A stretch of 64,000 nt of DNA from Streptomyces davaonensis JCM 4913 (lineage in GTDB: Bacteria > Actinomycetota > Actinomycetes > Streptomycetales > Streptomycetaceae), in NCBI RefSeq assembly GCF_000349325.1, contig NC_020504.1, positions 9,342,326 through 9,406,325 on the forward strand. Direction: 5' to 3'. The notes below the pieces were generated by a model, which saw only the letters and a list, made by a program, of their open reading frames with translations, did not search any database and had not been told where the DNA came from. Shown here one piece after another: positions 1 through 8,153 of this stretch. How positions within the stretch are numbered: position 1 is the stretch's first letter; every line of letters starts with the position of its first letter. Position numbers and translations under genes: made by a program.

Positions 1-1034
1 GGCGTGATGTCGTTGAGATACGGCGCCGGCGCCGTGCCGCTCGGGCCACGGACGATGACCCAGGTGCCGCCGTCGCGCCGTAGATACGTACTGCGGCTCT
101 GGTCCCGGTAGTTCCAGCCGCAGATCCAGGCCGCGCGGCCCCGCGCGTCGCCCGCGATGCCACTGAGCGCACCGACCGTGAATCCTGCCTCGACCCGTGT
201 CCAGGCCGTGCCGTCCCAATGCGCGAGCGCGGGGTTGCCGGGACGCCCCGGCGGTCCACCGACTCCCGCCTCGGTACCCACCGCCCAGACATCGCACGAA
301 CCGGCCGCGTGGACATCGGCGATCCCCAGACGCAGACCCGCGATCGGCGGCAGCACCGTCCACGCCCCGTTCCAGCGGGCCACCAGCCCGGACCAGCCGC
401 CCCCGCTCGCCTGATCCCCGCTCACCCAGACCTCACCGGGCGCACGCCATACGACCCGGTAGAGATTCGAACTCGCCACCGGCAGCGGATCCAGCCACCG
501 CCAGCCCTTCCCGTCCCCGTACAGCAGCCGAAGCGCGCCACCCCGGCTGCCGCAGACCCAGACCCGCCGGTCACGGCCCACTGCCACCGCGCTCAGCCGC
601 AGGTCCGGTTCCCCCTGGCCCGGGAACGCGACCTCGCTCCAGGCCGTGCCGTTCCACCGCAGCAACGCGCTCCCGCCCCCGGCACGCTGGCCCACGCTCC
701 ACGCGGCAGTGGCACCGACACCGGCGACATCACTCAACCGCGTGAGCTCCAGGGGCGATACGTCAACCTTCGACCAGCCACTGCCGTCCCACACCATGGC
801 CAGCCCCAGCGCCCCACCGGCCCCGCCCAACTGCTCCTCGCCGACAGCCCACGCCAGTTGAGGCCCGGCAGCGGCGATACGGCGCAACTGGGCCGGGGGA
901 GTGCTGCCGGGTGCGGGTACGGCCTGCCAGTCCTGGGCGCGGGGTAACGGTGTGACGGCCCGAGCCGGATCCGGTCCGAGCGCGCCCGCCGACAGCGTGC
1001 CGATCGCCCCGGCCACAAAGCGCCTTCGTCTCAC
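1..1034 (-). CDS. Tat-exported beta-propeller-like protein (3' end outside window)
   Basis: The frame opens at GTG 1034 and runs off the left edge without a stop. A GGAAGGA ribosome site lies 7 bases upstream of the GTG. Residues 2-5 are four arginines, followed by a short hydrophobic stretch and an Ala-Arg-Ala site near residue 26, which reads as a twin-arginine signal peptide. The mature part repeatedly shows a Trp-Ala-Val-Gly or Trp-x-x-Gly strand followed by a W-[DN]-G-x-x-W strand, at least five times between residues 60 and 330. This is the look of secreted propeller proteins of Streptomyces. I infer an extracellular protein of unknown role. The plus-strand frames over the same bases are shadows. 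Confidence 0.75.
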   Translation of the reverse strand, partial: MRRRRFVAGAIGTLSAGALGPDPARAVTPLPRAQDWQAVPAPGSTPPAQLRRIAAAGPQLAWAVGEEQLGGAGGALGLAMVWDGSGWSKVDVSPLELTRLSDVAGVGATAAWSVGQRAGGGSALLRWNGTAWSEVAFPGQGEPDLRLSAVAVGRDRRVWVCGSRGGALRLLYGDGKGWRWLDPLPVASSNLYRVVWRAPGEVWVSGDQASGGGWSGLVARWNGAWTVLPPIAGLRLGIADVHAAGSCDVWAVGTEAGVGGPPGRPGNPALAHWDGTAWTRVEAGFTVGALSGIAGDARGRAAWICGWNYRDQSRSTYLRRDGGTWVIVRGPSGTAPAPYLNDIT

Positions 1035-1151
1035 GGCTGGGTCCTTCCCAGTGCATTCGTCGGATCGGACAGGGGGACCAACCACCGTGAACCTGCGCAC
1101 CGCAAAGTTCTAGATACGCATATGACAAAGCACAGAGGTAGCGTGGCGATC

Positions 1152-1634
1152 ATGGCGGACTGGGATCTCCGGCAGGCGTCGACGGCGGACGTCGAGGATG
1201 TGGCCGAACTGCGCGCGGTGGTGTTGCGCGCCGATCTCGAACGGCTGGGGCGGTACGACGACGTTCGGGTCCGGCAGCGGCTGCGGGACGGGTTCGACCC
1301 CGTCCACACCTGGGTGATCGAAATCGGCGGGGCATTCGCAGGCTGCGTGGCGCTGCGCCCGGCCGACGACGCGCACTGGCTGGAGCACTTCTACCTGGCC
1401 CCGCATCTTCAGGGCAGTGGTATCGGTTCGGCTGTGCTGCGCCGTCTGCTGGAGCGGGATGACCTCGCCGGTGCCCGGATACGACTGAACGTGCTGCAAG
1501 GCAGCCCTGCCCGGCGCCTGTACGAACGCCACGGCTTCACGGTCGAGTCCGAGGACCCGATCGACATCTTCATGGCACGCCGGATCAGCCGTGCGAGCTG
1601 GGAAAATGGTGTGCCGGTCGGTGGGGCGCGGTGA
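1152..1634 (+). CDS. GNAT family N-acetyltransferase
   Basis: A 160-residue protein with the GNAT fold signature: the acetyl-CoA loop reads Q-G-S-G-I-G near residue 97, preceded by the strand ending F-Y-L-A-P, and the C-terminal motif R-R-L-Y-E-R-H-G-F sits near residue 130. It would move an acetyl group from acetyl-CoA to an unidentified amine. An ATG at 1122 and a GTG at 1143 are in the same frame. I prefer ATG 1152 because the conserved domain starts just after it and a GAGG lies at 1135-1138. It is followed 13 bases later by the next gene and may be co-transcribed with it. Confidence 0.8.
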   Translation: MADWDLRQASTADVEDVAELRAVVLRADLERLGRYDDVRVRQRLRDGFDPVHTWVIEIGGAFAGCVALRPADDAHWLEHFYLAPHLQGSGIGSAVLRRLLERDDLAGARIRLNVLQGSPARRLYERHGFTVESEDPIDIFMARRISRASWENGVPVGGAR

Positions 1635-1647
1635 TAGAACTCCGGGC

Positions 1648-2442
1648 GTGGAAAAGACTTTGGAGTTCCCGGTACTGCTGCGGCTGATCGACGAACGGGC
1701 TGTGGCCTTCCGAGAGGCCGTCGCCTCCGCGCCCAGTCTCGACGTGCAGGTGCCGACCTGCCCCGAATGGACGCTGTTCGACCTGGTGGAGCATCTGGGC
1801 GGAGTGCACCGCAGCTGGGCCGCGAACGTCGCCGCGGGACCCGCCGACGGTCCCTCGGGCAAGCCCGCCGCGGAGGGAACCCTGACCGCGCCCCGGGAAC
1901 GTGAGGCCCTGCTGGCGTGGTCGGCCGAGTCGACGGAGCTGCTGCTGAGCGCGCTGCGCGAGGCCGGACCGGATCGCGGTTGCTGGACGTGGTGGGGCGT
2001 GTCGGAGTCGCCGCAGACCTCCGGCGCCGTCGCCAGGCACCAGGTCCAGGAGGCCACGGTGCACACCTACGACGCTCAAGTCACCCTGGGCGCCCCGCAG
2101 CCGCTGCCGGTGGAGGCGGCACTCGACGGTGTCGACGAGTTCCTCACCACCTGCTGCGCCACGACGAGTGCCTGGCCCCACCAGCCCGCCGCCGTAGACT
2201 TCCACGCCACCGAGGGCCGCTCCTGGCGCCTGTCGCTCTCCGCCGACGGCGCGGCGACCATGCGCCTCCCCACGACCGGCGCCCTTCCTGACGTGGGCTC
2301 GCACATAGCCGTCGCCTCCGCCCGGGGCACGGCCGGCGAACTGGTCCTCACTCTGTACGGCCGTATCCCGGTGGACTCCCTGAAGATCGACGGCGACCGA
2401 GTCCTCTTCGACCAGCTCGACGCATGGGAGCCGGACGAGTAG
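1648..2442 (+). CDS. Mycothiol-dependent maleylpyruvate isomerase family protein
   Basis: A 264-residue protein with the two-domain layout of the actinobacterial mycothiol-dependent maleylpyruvate isomerase group: an N-terminal DinB-like helical bundle with the signature C-P-E-W-T-L-F-D-L-V-E-H-L-G (residues about 31-44), where the His is a metal ligand in the family, and a C-terminal alpha/beta domain. GTG 1648 is chosen because the usual N-terminus of the family begins here; the upstream extension overlaps the acetyltransferase gene. Most members are uncharacterised paralogues, so the substrate is unknown. The gene ends inside a hairpin shared with the convergent neighbour. Confidence 0.8.
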   Translation: MEKTLEFPVLLRLIDERAVAFREAVASAPSLDVQVPTCPEWTLFDLVEHLGGVHRSWAANVAAGPADGPSGKPAAEGTLTAPREREALLAWSAESTELLLSALREAGPDRGCWTWWGVSESPQTSGAVARHQVQEATVHTYDAQVTLGAPQPLPVEAALDGVDEFLTTCCATTSAWPHQPAAVDFHATEGRSWRLSLSADGAATMRLPTTGALPDVGSHIAVASARGTAGELVLTLYGRIPVDSLKIDGDRVLFDQLDAWEPDE

Positions 2443-2459
2443 GACGGGGGCGTCTACTC
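2437..2459. terminator. Hairpin between convergent genes
   Basis: GAGTAG-G-ACG, loop GGGG, CGT-CTACTC forms a 9-bp stem with one bulge. It overlaps the stop codon of the isomerase-like gene and lies 9 bases from the end of the convergent DUF885 gene, so it could terminate both transcripts. There is no U tract, as is common in Streptomyces. Confidence 0.55.
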
Positions 2460-2467
2460 GGCCTCGG

Positions 2468-4174
2468 CTACAGCGTGGACAGTTCGGTGACGAGGTCGTC
2501 GAGGCCGAGTGAGCCGAGCGAGAGCGCGGCCATGTGCCATGCCTTGGCGTCGAACCGGGTGCCGTGTCGCCGCTGGGCGGCTGTCCGGCCCCGGAGCCAG
2601 GCGCGTTCGCCGAGTTTGTAGCCGATGGCCTGTGCAGGCCAGCCGAGATACCGCGTGACCTCGCTCTCGACGTACTCCTTGGGGCGGCTGCTGTAGCGGC
2701 CGAAGAACTCCAACGCCAGCTCGGGCGACCAGCGTTCACCCGGCCGGAACGGTGAATCGGCCGGGATCGCCAACTCCAGGTGCATACCGATGTCGACGAC
2801 GACCCGCACGGCCCGCATCATCTGCTGGTCCAGATAGCCGAGGCGGCGCTCCGCGGTCCGCAGGAAGCCCAGCTCGTCCATGAGCCGCTCGGCATACAGG
2901 GCCCAGCCCTCGCAGTTCGCGCTGATGCGCCCGACCGTTGTCTGGTAGCGGGACAGTTCCCCCGCGACGTGCAACCACTGCGCGCGCTGGAGGTGATGGC
3001 CCGGCACGCCTTCGTGGTACCAGGTCGACACCAGGTGGTGGGCGGCGAACGTGGTGCGCCCCAGGGTCGGCAGCCAGGTGCGGCCCGGCCTGGAGAAGTC
3101 CTCCGAGGGCTGGGTGTAGTACGGCGCCGCGGCACTGCCCTCCGGGGCGATGCACGACTCCACGCGCTTGATGCGCTCGGCCAGTTCGAAGTGCGTGCCG
3201 TCCAGCGCCTCGATGGCCTCGTCCATCAGCTCCTGGAGCCACTGGTGGGTCGCCGCCACGCCCGTGACACGCTCACCGTGCTCATCCGCCCAGGCCAGCG
3301 CCTCCCACGGGGAGGTGGCCCCGGGCAGTACGCGGTCGGCCTCCGCGCGCATCTCGGCCAGCAGCCGGTGGAACTCCGACCAGCCGTAGGTGTACGCCTC
3401 ATCGAGGTCCAGATCCGCGCCCGTCCACAGCCGGGAGAAACGGGCGTACCGTTCCCGCCCCACCACCTCCGGCGCGCCCGACACGGCCGGGGCGTACACG
3501 CCGCACAGCCAGTCACGCAGGCCGGCCAGGCCCCTGGTGGCGTACGCCGCGGCCTCCGCCAGTTCCGGACCCTGCCCCGGACGATCACCGGAGGCGAATC
3601 CGACGAACCAGCCGCCGTCCTCACCCTCGACCCATTGCGTCAACTGCGCTACCACTGCGTCGACTTGGCGCGGACCCCCACGTAGTCCACGCTCCAATCC
3701 CTCCGCCAGCGCGGCCCGATAGCCTTCCAGCGCAGCGGGTACCGCCCGCATCCGCCGCCCGATCAGCTCCCAGTCCCGCTCGCTCTCCGTCGGCATGAGG
3801 GTGAAGACGGTGCGTACTTGCTGCACGGGTGAGGCGATGGTGTTGACCTCACGCATTCCCTCGCCTGCCTCGTACATCGACAGCAGGGCCGTCAGCCGCT
3901 CCCGCAGCAGGCGCGCGCAACGACGCTCCCGCATGCTGTCCGCCCCCGGCAGCGCCTCGGCATCGGCCAGCCGCTCCAGCGTCCGACGGGCCAGGCGGGC
4001 CCGGGCGGCCTGCCCGGCGGGGGAGAAGTCGGGAAGCGCCTCGGCTCCCTCCTCGACGCCCATCAGTGTGGCGGTGACCGGGTCGAGACCGATCAGCTCA
4101 TCGACGTAGCAATCGGCTATCCGGCGGGGCAAGGCGGCGGTATCCGCTGCAGGGACGGGAGCACGGTGAGTCAT
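2468..4174 (-). CDS. DUF885 family protein, putative metallopeptidase
   Basis: A 568-residue cytosolic protein of the DUF885 family. The key motif H-E-G-V-P-G-H-H-L-Q at about residues 383-392 is the family's conserved zinc-binding HExxxGHH-type sequence, and N-C-E-G-W-A-L-Y-A-E-R about 30 residues later supplies the second conserved Glu region. This arrangement resembles gluzincin peptidases, but no activity is established for most members. ATG 4174 has AAGGA 8 bases upstream; longer starts reach into the divergent promoter region and are not supported. No signal peptide is visible. Convergent with the isomerase-like gene and divergent from the exonuclease/phosphatase gene. Confidence 0.8.
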   Translation of the reverse strand: MTHRAPVPAADTAALPRRIADCYVDELIGLDPVTATLMGVEEGAEALPDFSPAGQAARARLARRTLERLADAEALPGADSMRERRCARLLRERLTALLSMYEAGEGMREVNTIASPVQQVRTVFTLMPTESERDWELIGRRMRAVPAALEGYRAALAEGLERGLRGGPRQVDAVVAQLTQWVEGEDGGWFVGFASGDRPGQGPELAEAAAYATRGLAGLRDWLCGVYAPAVSGAPEVVGRERYARFSRLWTGADLDLDEAYTYGWSEFHRLLAEMRAEADRVLPGATSPWEALAWADEHGERVTGVAATHQWLQELMDEAIEALDGTHFELAERIKRVESCIAPEGSAAAPYYTQPSEDFSRPGRTWLPTLGRTTFAAHHLVSTWYHEGVPGHHLQRAQWLHVAGELSRYQTTVGRISANCEGWALYAERLMDELGFLRTAERRLGYLDQQMMRAVRVVVDIGMHLELAIPADSPFRPGERWSPELALEFFGRYSSRPKEYVESEVTRYLGWPAQAIGYKLGERAWLRGRTAAQRRHGTRFDAKAWHMAALSLGSLGLDDLVTELSTL

Positions 4175-4320
4175 GAGGCCCATCCTTACGATGTGATGGC
4201 GTGGCGGGAGTTGGTACGGCAATGGGCTGGGGCAAGTCCCCGACAGGTTTCTGACAACTTCGTCCCATAACCTTGTGGTTGGAGACGTCGGATGCCCGGT
4301 GCATCCCCAGCCAGGAGGCG

Positions 4321-5157
4321 ATGTTGCTCGGAGTGGGCGCGCGGTTGCTCGCGGGGGCCATGATCGTGGTCTGCATGGTGCTCGTCGGCCCCAGTGCACC
4401 CGGCGGCGCCCTCGGCGGATCACTGCCCGGCGTCGCCGTCAAGGACACCGTGCCGAACCGGGTCATGACGTGGAATCTCTGCAACCCCTGCGAGGAGAGC
4501 AACGTCGACCGGGCGGCGGAGATCGCCAAGTACGCGCCTCAGGTCATCGGCCTTCAGGAGGCGTGCGAGCCGGACGTCGCGAGGATCCGGGAGTATCTGG
4601 AGAACCTGCACGGGCTGGTCTACCACGTCGAGTACGGCACCGTACTTCGCAAGTGGGGCCGCTGCGGCGGAGCTCCGTGGAGTCCGGGAGCCTACGGCCA
4701 GGCGATCCTGTCAGCGGCACCGATGACGGACCGCGTCAACGTGGAGTATCCCGACGGCGGTTCCGAGGACCGCGGGTACATGGCCGTCACCACCCGGGTG
4801 GGCGGCAAGCTGGTCCGCGTCTTCAACACGCACCTCGCCGAACGTCGTCAGGAGCAGGTCCGGGTGGAGCAGGCGCGCGTACTCGCCGGGGTCGTGGCCC
4901 GGCACGACCGTGCCATCGTCCTCGGTGACTTCAACGCCGTACCGGACGCCCCCGAACTCGCCCCGATGTGGGAACTCGCCACGGATGTCGACCCGCAGTG
5001 CCATCCCTCGCCCGTCGGTACCTGCGAACCGACCACGGAATGGCAGAGCAAGTTCGACTACATCTTCCTGCGCGGCATCACCCCGCTGAGACACCGCGTA
5101 CTGGCCTCCCCGTACTCGGACCACCTCATGCTGCAATCCGACCTCGACCAGGTGTGA
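4321..5157 (+). CDS. Secreted endonuclease/exonuclease/phosphatase family protein
   Basis: About 278 residues. The N-terminus carries a hydrophobic stretch (residues 3-25) that fits a signal peptide or anchor. The catalytic core shows the family motifs in order: M-T-W-N-L near residue 50, G-L-Q-E near 76, N-T-H-L near 173, G-D-F-N near 203 and S-D-H-L near the C-terminus. These are the metal and phosphate ligands of the DNase I-like fold. Several cysteines suggest an extracellular location. ATG 4321 follows an AGGAGG at only 2 bases, so TTG 4324 or GTG 4333 may be used instead. Substrate could be nucleic acid or a phosphodiester. Confidence 0.8.
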   Translation: MLLGVGARLLAGAMIVVCMVLVGPSAPGGALGGSLPGVAVKDTVPNRVMTWNLCNPCEESNVDRAAEIAKYAPQVIGLQEACEPDVARIREYLENLHGLVYHVEYGTVLRKWGRCGGAPWSPGAYGQAILSAAPMTDRVNVEYPDGGSEDRGYMAVTTRVGGKLVRVFNTHLAERRQEQVRVEQARVLAGVVARHDRAIVLGDFNAVPDAPELAPMWELATDVDPQCHPSPVGTCEPTTEWQSKFDYIFLRGITPLRHRVLASPYSDHLMLQSDLDQV

Positions 5158-5195
5158 GGAAAGAAGGGGCGAGGGCGACCTCACTTGATCGCTCC

Positions 5196-6197
5196 TCAGC
5201 GTGCCGCACGCAGCGTGAGAATGTACGTCGCCGTCAGCGCGACCGCGCGGTCCTCGTCGTCCGAGAGTTCCGCGAGGGCGCGTGAGGCCGTGGCGCCGGG
5301 GATGTCCGCGAGGGCCTGCGCGAGACGGCGACGTACGGCGTCCGTGGCGCCACCGGCAAGACGGTCGACGAGTCCGGCAGCGATCGTCTCCGCCAGCGAA
5401 GGATCGCCGGCCAGCGTGCTCAACGCATCAGCGGCGTCAACGTCGTTCACCTCATCGACGATCATGTCGATGAGCGTGGGGACCGATTCGGCCACACCAC
5501 GCGCCCCCAGCACCACAGCCGCGCACCTGCGGACCACCAGGTCGGGGCTGATGAGGGCGTCCTGGAGCAGCGCGGTCGCTGCCGCGCCAGGAATCTCGGC
5601 GACAGCTCGGACGGCCCGCTTGCGTACCTCCGCCTCCGGCGAGTCGAGGCCCTCCGCCAGCAGGGCCAGTCCCGCGTCGCCGCTCTGAACCAGAGCCCAC
5701 TGGAGGGCTCCGGCGACGATGGGATCCTCCTCGTTCAACGCGGCGTCGACCAGGGCCTCCACCGGCACCGGAACCCCTTCGACCGAGGACAGGGCCGCGC
5801 GCTGACGTTTCCCCGCGCTCTGCGACGCGAGGGCCTGGAGGAGGGAGACGGTGTGGAGTACGTCCTGCCAGCGGGCGGGTTCCGCGGCGTCGACGCGGCT
5901 GAGCTGCCGTAGCAACTCCGTCTCCCGTGCGATGCGTGCCTGCGTCTGACGGATCAGGTCGGCGACCAGTTCCGAGGGGCGGAAGCCGGGATCGTCCAGG
6001 GCGCGTCCGACGTCACGCAGCGACAGTCCCAGGGACCGCAGGCTCTCGATGTGGAAGATGCGCTGGATGTCCGCACCGGAGTACTCGCGGTAGCCGCTCG
6101 CCGTGCGTCCCGTCGGCCGCACCAGGCCGAGCGACTCGTAGTGCCGGAGCATGCGAGCGCTGACCCCGGACCGTCGTGCCACGTCGCCGATCAACAC
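5196..6197 (-). CDS. MerR family regulator fused to HEAT repeats
   Basis: A 333-residue protein. Residues 1-70 are a MerR winged helix (I-G-D-V-A-R-R-S-G-V-S, then L-R-H-Y-E-S-L-G-L-V), followed by a coiled-coil dimer helix to about residue 125. The remainder consists of HEAT-like helical repeats (residues about 145-330) in place of the usual ligand-binding cysteines or small-molecule domain. GTG 6197 has AGGAGGAG 8 bases upstream. It lies 6 bases after the stop of the upstream HEAT gene, so the two are an operon. The HEAT part probably senses a protein partner; the neighbouring HEAT protein is the obvious candidate (inference). Confidence 0.85.
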   Translation of the reverse strand: MLIGDVARRSGVSARMLRHYESLGLVRPTGRTASGYREYSGADIQRIFHIESLRSLGLSLRDVGRALDDPGFRPSELVADLIRQTQARIARETELLRQLSRVDAAEPARWQDVLHTVSLLQALASQSAGKRQRAALSSVEGVPVPVEALVDAALNEEDPIVAGALQWALVQSGDAGLALLAEGLDSPEAEVRKRAVRAVAEIPGAAATALLQDALISPDLVVRRCAAVVLGARGVAESVPTLIDMIVDEVNDVDAADALSTLAGDPSLAETIAAGLVDRLAGGATDAVRRRLAQALADIPGATASRALAELSDDEDRAVALTATYILTLRAAR

Positions 6198-6203
6198 CGC
6201 TGT

Positions 6204-6902
6204 TCACTCCTCCTGCCTGCCGGGGCCCAGGGCCACGATCCGCTTCGCCTCTTCCAGCGCGAACTCGAAAGAGGCGTCCGGGTCGCGCGCCAGCCGCTGC
6301 GTCGCCAGCGCGTGCCGGCGTACCTGGACGAGGCTATGCGTCGTAGCGGTGTGCAGGGCGGGCTCGGCCACCTCGCCGAGTGCGATCAGGGCCCGGCTGA
6401 GGCTCAGCCGGGTGTCCCGTCCACCCCGGCCCAGCTGGGTCACCAGCGCCTCGGCCAGCTCCGGCTTCTCGGCCTCGGGGACCAGGACGACCGCGGCTCG
6501 CCAAGCGCTCTGGGCCACCTCGTCGCAGGCGTCGGTCAGATGCGCGCGGGTGATCGCCGGCCACGCCTGCCGGTCGCCGACCTTCGACAAGGTGTGCAGT
6601 GCCTGACTGCGTGCCTGCGCACGCTCCGAGCGCAGTTCGTCGGTGAGTCTCGGAACCGTGAGCGGCGCGGGGTGCCGGGTGATCGCCCAGGTGAGCATGT
6701 CCCGCACGAAGAACTCGGGCTCCACCGCGGACTGCTCGATGAGCCCGTCGACGTAGCCAGCGTCCGGAGCTGTGCCGATGGCCAGCGCGGCTTTGAGTCG
6801 CACGGACGAGTCGCTGTGCCGCAGCCCCTGGAGCGCTGCCGTGGTGTTCGTGTTCGGCGTGGGCAGGGAGTCCTGTGTGGGCAGGGAGTTCTGTGTGGGC
6901 AT
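6204..6902 (-). CDS. HEAT repeat protein, partner of the MerR-HEAT regulator
   Basis: A 232-residue cytosolic helical-repeat protein. ATG 6902 is chosen because GAGGAGG stands 8 bases upstream; an in-frame start 21 bases earlier is less well placed. Residues 3-20 contain a short near-tandem repeat (T-Q-N-S-L-P, T-Q-D-S-L-P, T-P-N), encoded by near-identical 21-base units at 6851-6899. After that come helical repeats of about 30 residues typical of HEAT/PBS-lyase proteins. No catalytic residues are visible. It is the first gene of a two-gene operon with the MerR-HEAT regulator, suggesting a protein-protein role. Confidence 0.75.
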   Translation of the reverse strand: MPTQNSLPTQDSLPTPNTNTTAALQGLRHSDSSVRLKAALAIGTAPDAGYVDGLIEQSAVEPEFFVRDMLTWAITRHPAPLTVPRLTDELRSERAQARSQALHTLSKVGDRQAWPAITRAHLTDACDEVAQSAWRAAVVLVPEAEKPELAEALVTQLGRGGRDTRLSLSRALIALGEVAEPALHTATTHSLVQVRRHALATQRLARDPDASFEFALEEAKRIVALGPGRQEE

Positions 6903-6971
6903 TGGGAGCACCTCCTCGGCCACAGTGAAGGGCTTGTCACTGTGTCAAGGTCAAGCCGGTGCCTCGAACGG

Positions 6972-8102
6972 CTACTGCGGGCTCCGTTCGATCGCCACCA
7001 TGGCGGCGTCATCCCCGAGATGGCCGCCGACGTGGTCCAACAGGTCCGTGCGCAGGTGTGCCAGGAGCGCATCGGGGCCCTTGCCGGTCGAGTCGGCCGC
7101 CCGTTCCGCGAGCGGGTAGAACGTGCCGTCGTGGTCGCGGGCTTCGATGACACCGTCGGTGTAGAGCAGGACGACGTCGCCGGGCTCGAAGGCGAACGTC
7201 TCGGCGGTCAGATCGGCCCCCGCGAACTCGGTGAGGCCCAGGGGCGGTGCCGACTGTAGGGTTTCGAGCGCGCTCACCCGGCCGCGGCGCAGTAACAGGG
7301 GAGGCGGGTGCCCGCAGCTGATCAGGTGAAGGACCGGCTCGTCGTCGGGGATGTCCAGCACGGCGGCGGTGATGAAGGCTTCGCCACGATCCTCGGCCGC
7401 GGCTTCGAGCGCCGCGGGGTCGTCCAGATCCGAGGAGACGGTGCCCTCCAGAAAGGTGACCAGCGCGGACAGGCCGGCCCGCCGGTGGGCCGCGCTCCGG
7501 AACGCGCCGAGGAGGAGCGCGGCGTCCCCGACCGCCTCAAGACCCTTGCCCCGCACATCGCCGATGACGAACCGGGTTCCCCGCTCCGTGCGGGCCGCGG
7601 CGTACAGGTCGCCGCCGATCTGGGCCTCGGATTCGGCGGCCAGGTAGAGCGAGGCGATCCGCAACGGACCGACCCGGTGGGGGAGCGGCTTGAGCACGAC
7701 CTCCTGAGCCGCCGTCGCCACGGACCGCAGCTGGGTCAGCTCCCTCTCGTGGCGCTCGCGCCGGGCGGCGAACGAGGTCACGAACGCGGACATCAGGATC
7801 AGGGTGATCAGCTGGAAGGTGTGGTTCAGATCGGTGAGGCTGGTGCGCGCCACGGCCACCACGGACTGGGCCAGGACGGCGAGCGCGCCGATGCCGGCCG
7901 TGGCGCGAGGCCCGGCGAACGATGCGGTGACCGCCGGTGCGGCGACCAGGAACGGTCCGAGATGGACGCTGGCCGGGGCCAAGATGTCGATCACCGTGAC
8001 GATCACGATCAGCGCGACCGGTACCGCCAGCAGCGCGTGGCGTGGCTCCTGTGCCGGATGCTGCCCTTTGTGGCGACCAGAAACCATATGTTCTGGATAC
8101 AC
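6972..8102 (-). CDS. Membrane PP2C-type (SpoIIE) serine/threonine phosphatase
   Basis: A 376-residue protein. Three or four hydrophobic segments occupy residues 24-115 and anchor it in the membrane; a short coiled coil (about 115-135) leads to a SpoIIE/PP2C domain. Metal-ligand motifs are visible: I-G-G-D-L-Y near residue 165, V-I-G-D-V-R-G-K-G near 181, L-Y-T-D-G-V-I-E near 315, and D-D-A-A near the C-terminus. It would dephosphorylate a phosphoserine protein, typically an anti-sigma-factor antagonist. No kinase or antagonist gene is adjacent. GTG 8102 is used; ATG 8087 is an equally possible start because neither has a clear ribosome site. Confidence 0.8.
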   Translation of the reverse strand: MYPEHMVSGRHKGQHPAQEPRHALLAVPVALIVIVTVIDILAPASVHLGPFLVAAPAVTASFAGPRATAGIGALAVLAQSVVAVARTSLTDLNHTFQLITLILMSAFVTSFAARRERHERELTQLRSVATAAQEVVLKPLPHRVGPLRIASLYLAAESEAQIGGDLYAAARTERGTRFVIGDVRGKGLEAVGDAALLLGAFRSAAHRRAGLSALVTFLEGTVSSDLDDPAALEAAAEDRGEAFITAAVLDIPDDEPVLHLISCGHPPPLLLRRGRVSALETLQSAPPLGLTEFAGADLTAETFAFEPGDVVLLYTDGVIEARDHDGTFYPLAERAADSTGKGPDALLAHLRTDLLDHVGGHLGDDAAMVAIERSPQ

Positions 8103-8153
8103 CCCAACGAGCTCCGGCGCCCGCGACGGCTACGAGGCCAGACGTCTACGGGG

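Noticed and set aside
197-947. Long plus-strand open frames at the left edge
   Set aside because: Arg/Pro/His-rich composition and no ribosome site; they are antisense shadows of the propeller gene on the minus strand.
4175-4423. N-terminal extension of the DUF885 gene to 4423
   Set aside because: It would overlap the divergent promoter and start of the secreted phosphatase-type gene, and its composition is not that of the family; ATG 4174 has a good ribosome site.
6851-6899. Possible short tandem repeat array or CRISPR
   Set aside because: Only two and a half 21-base units inside a coding region; no spacers.
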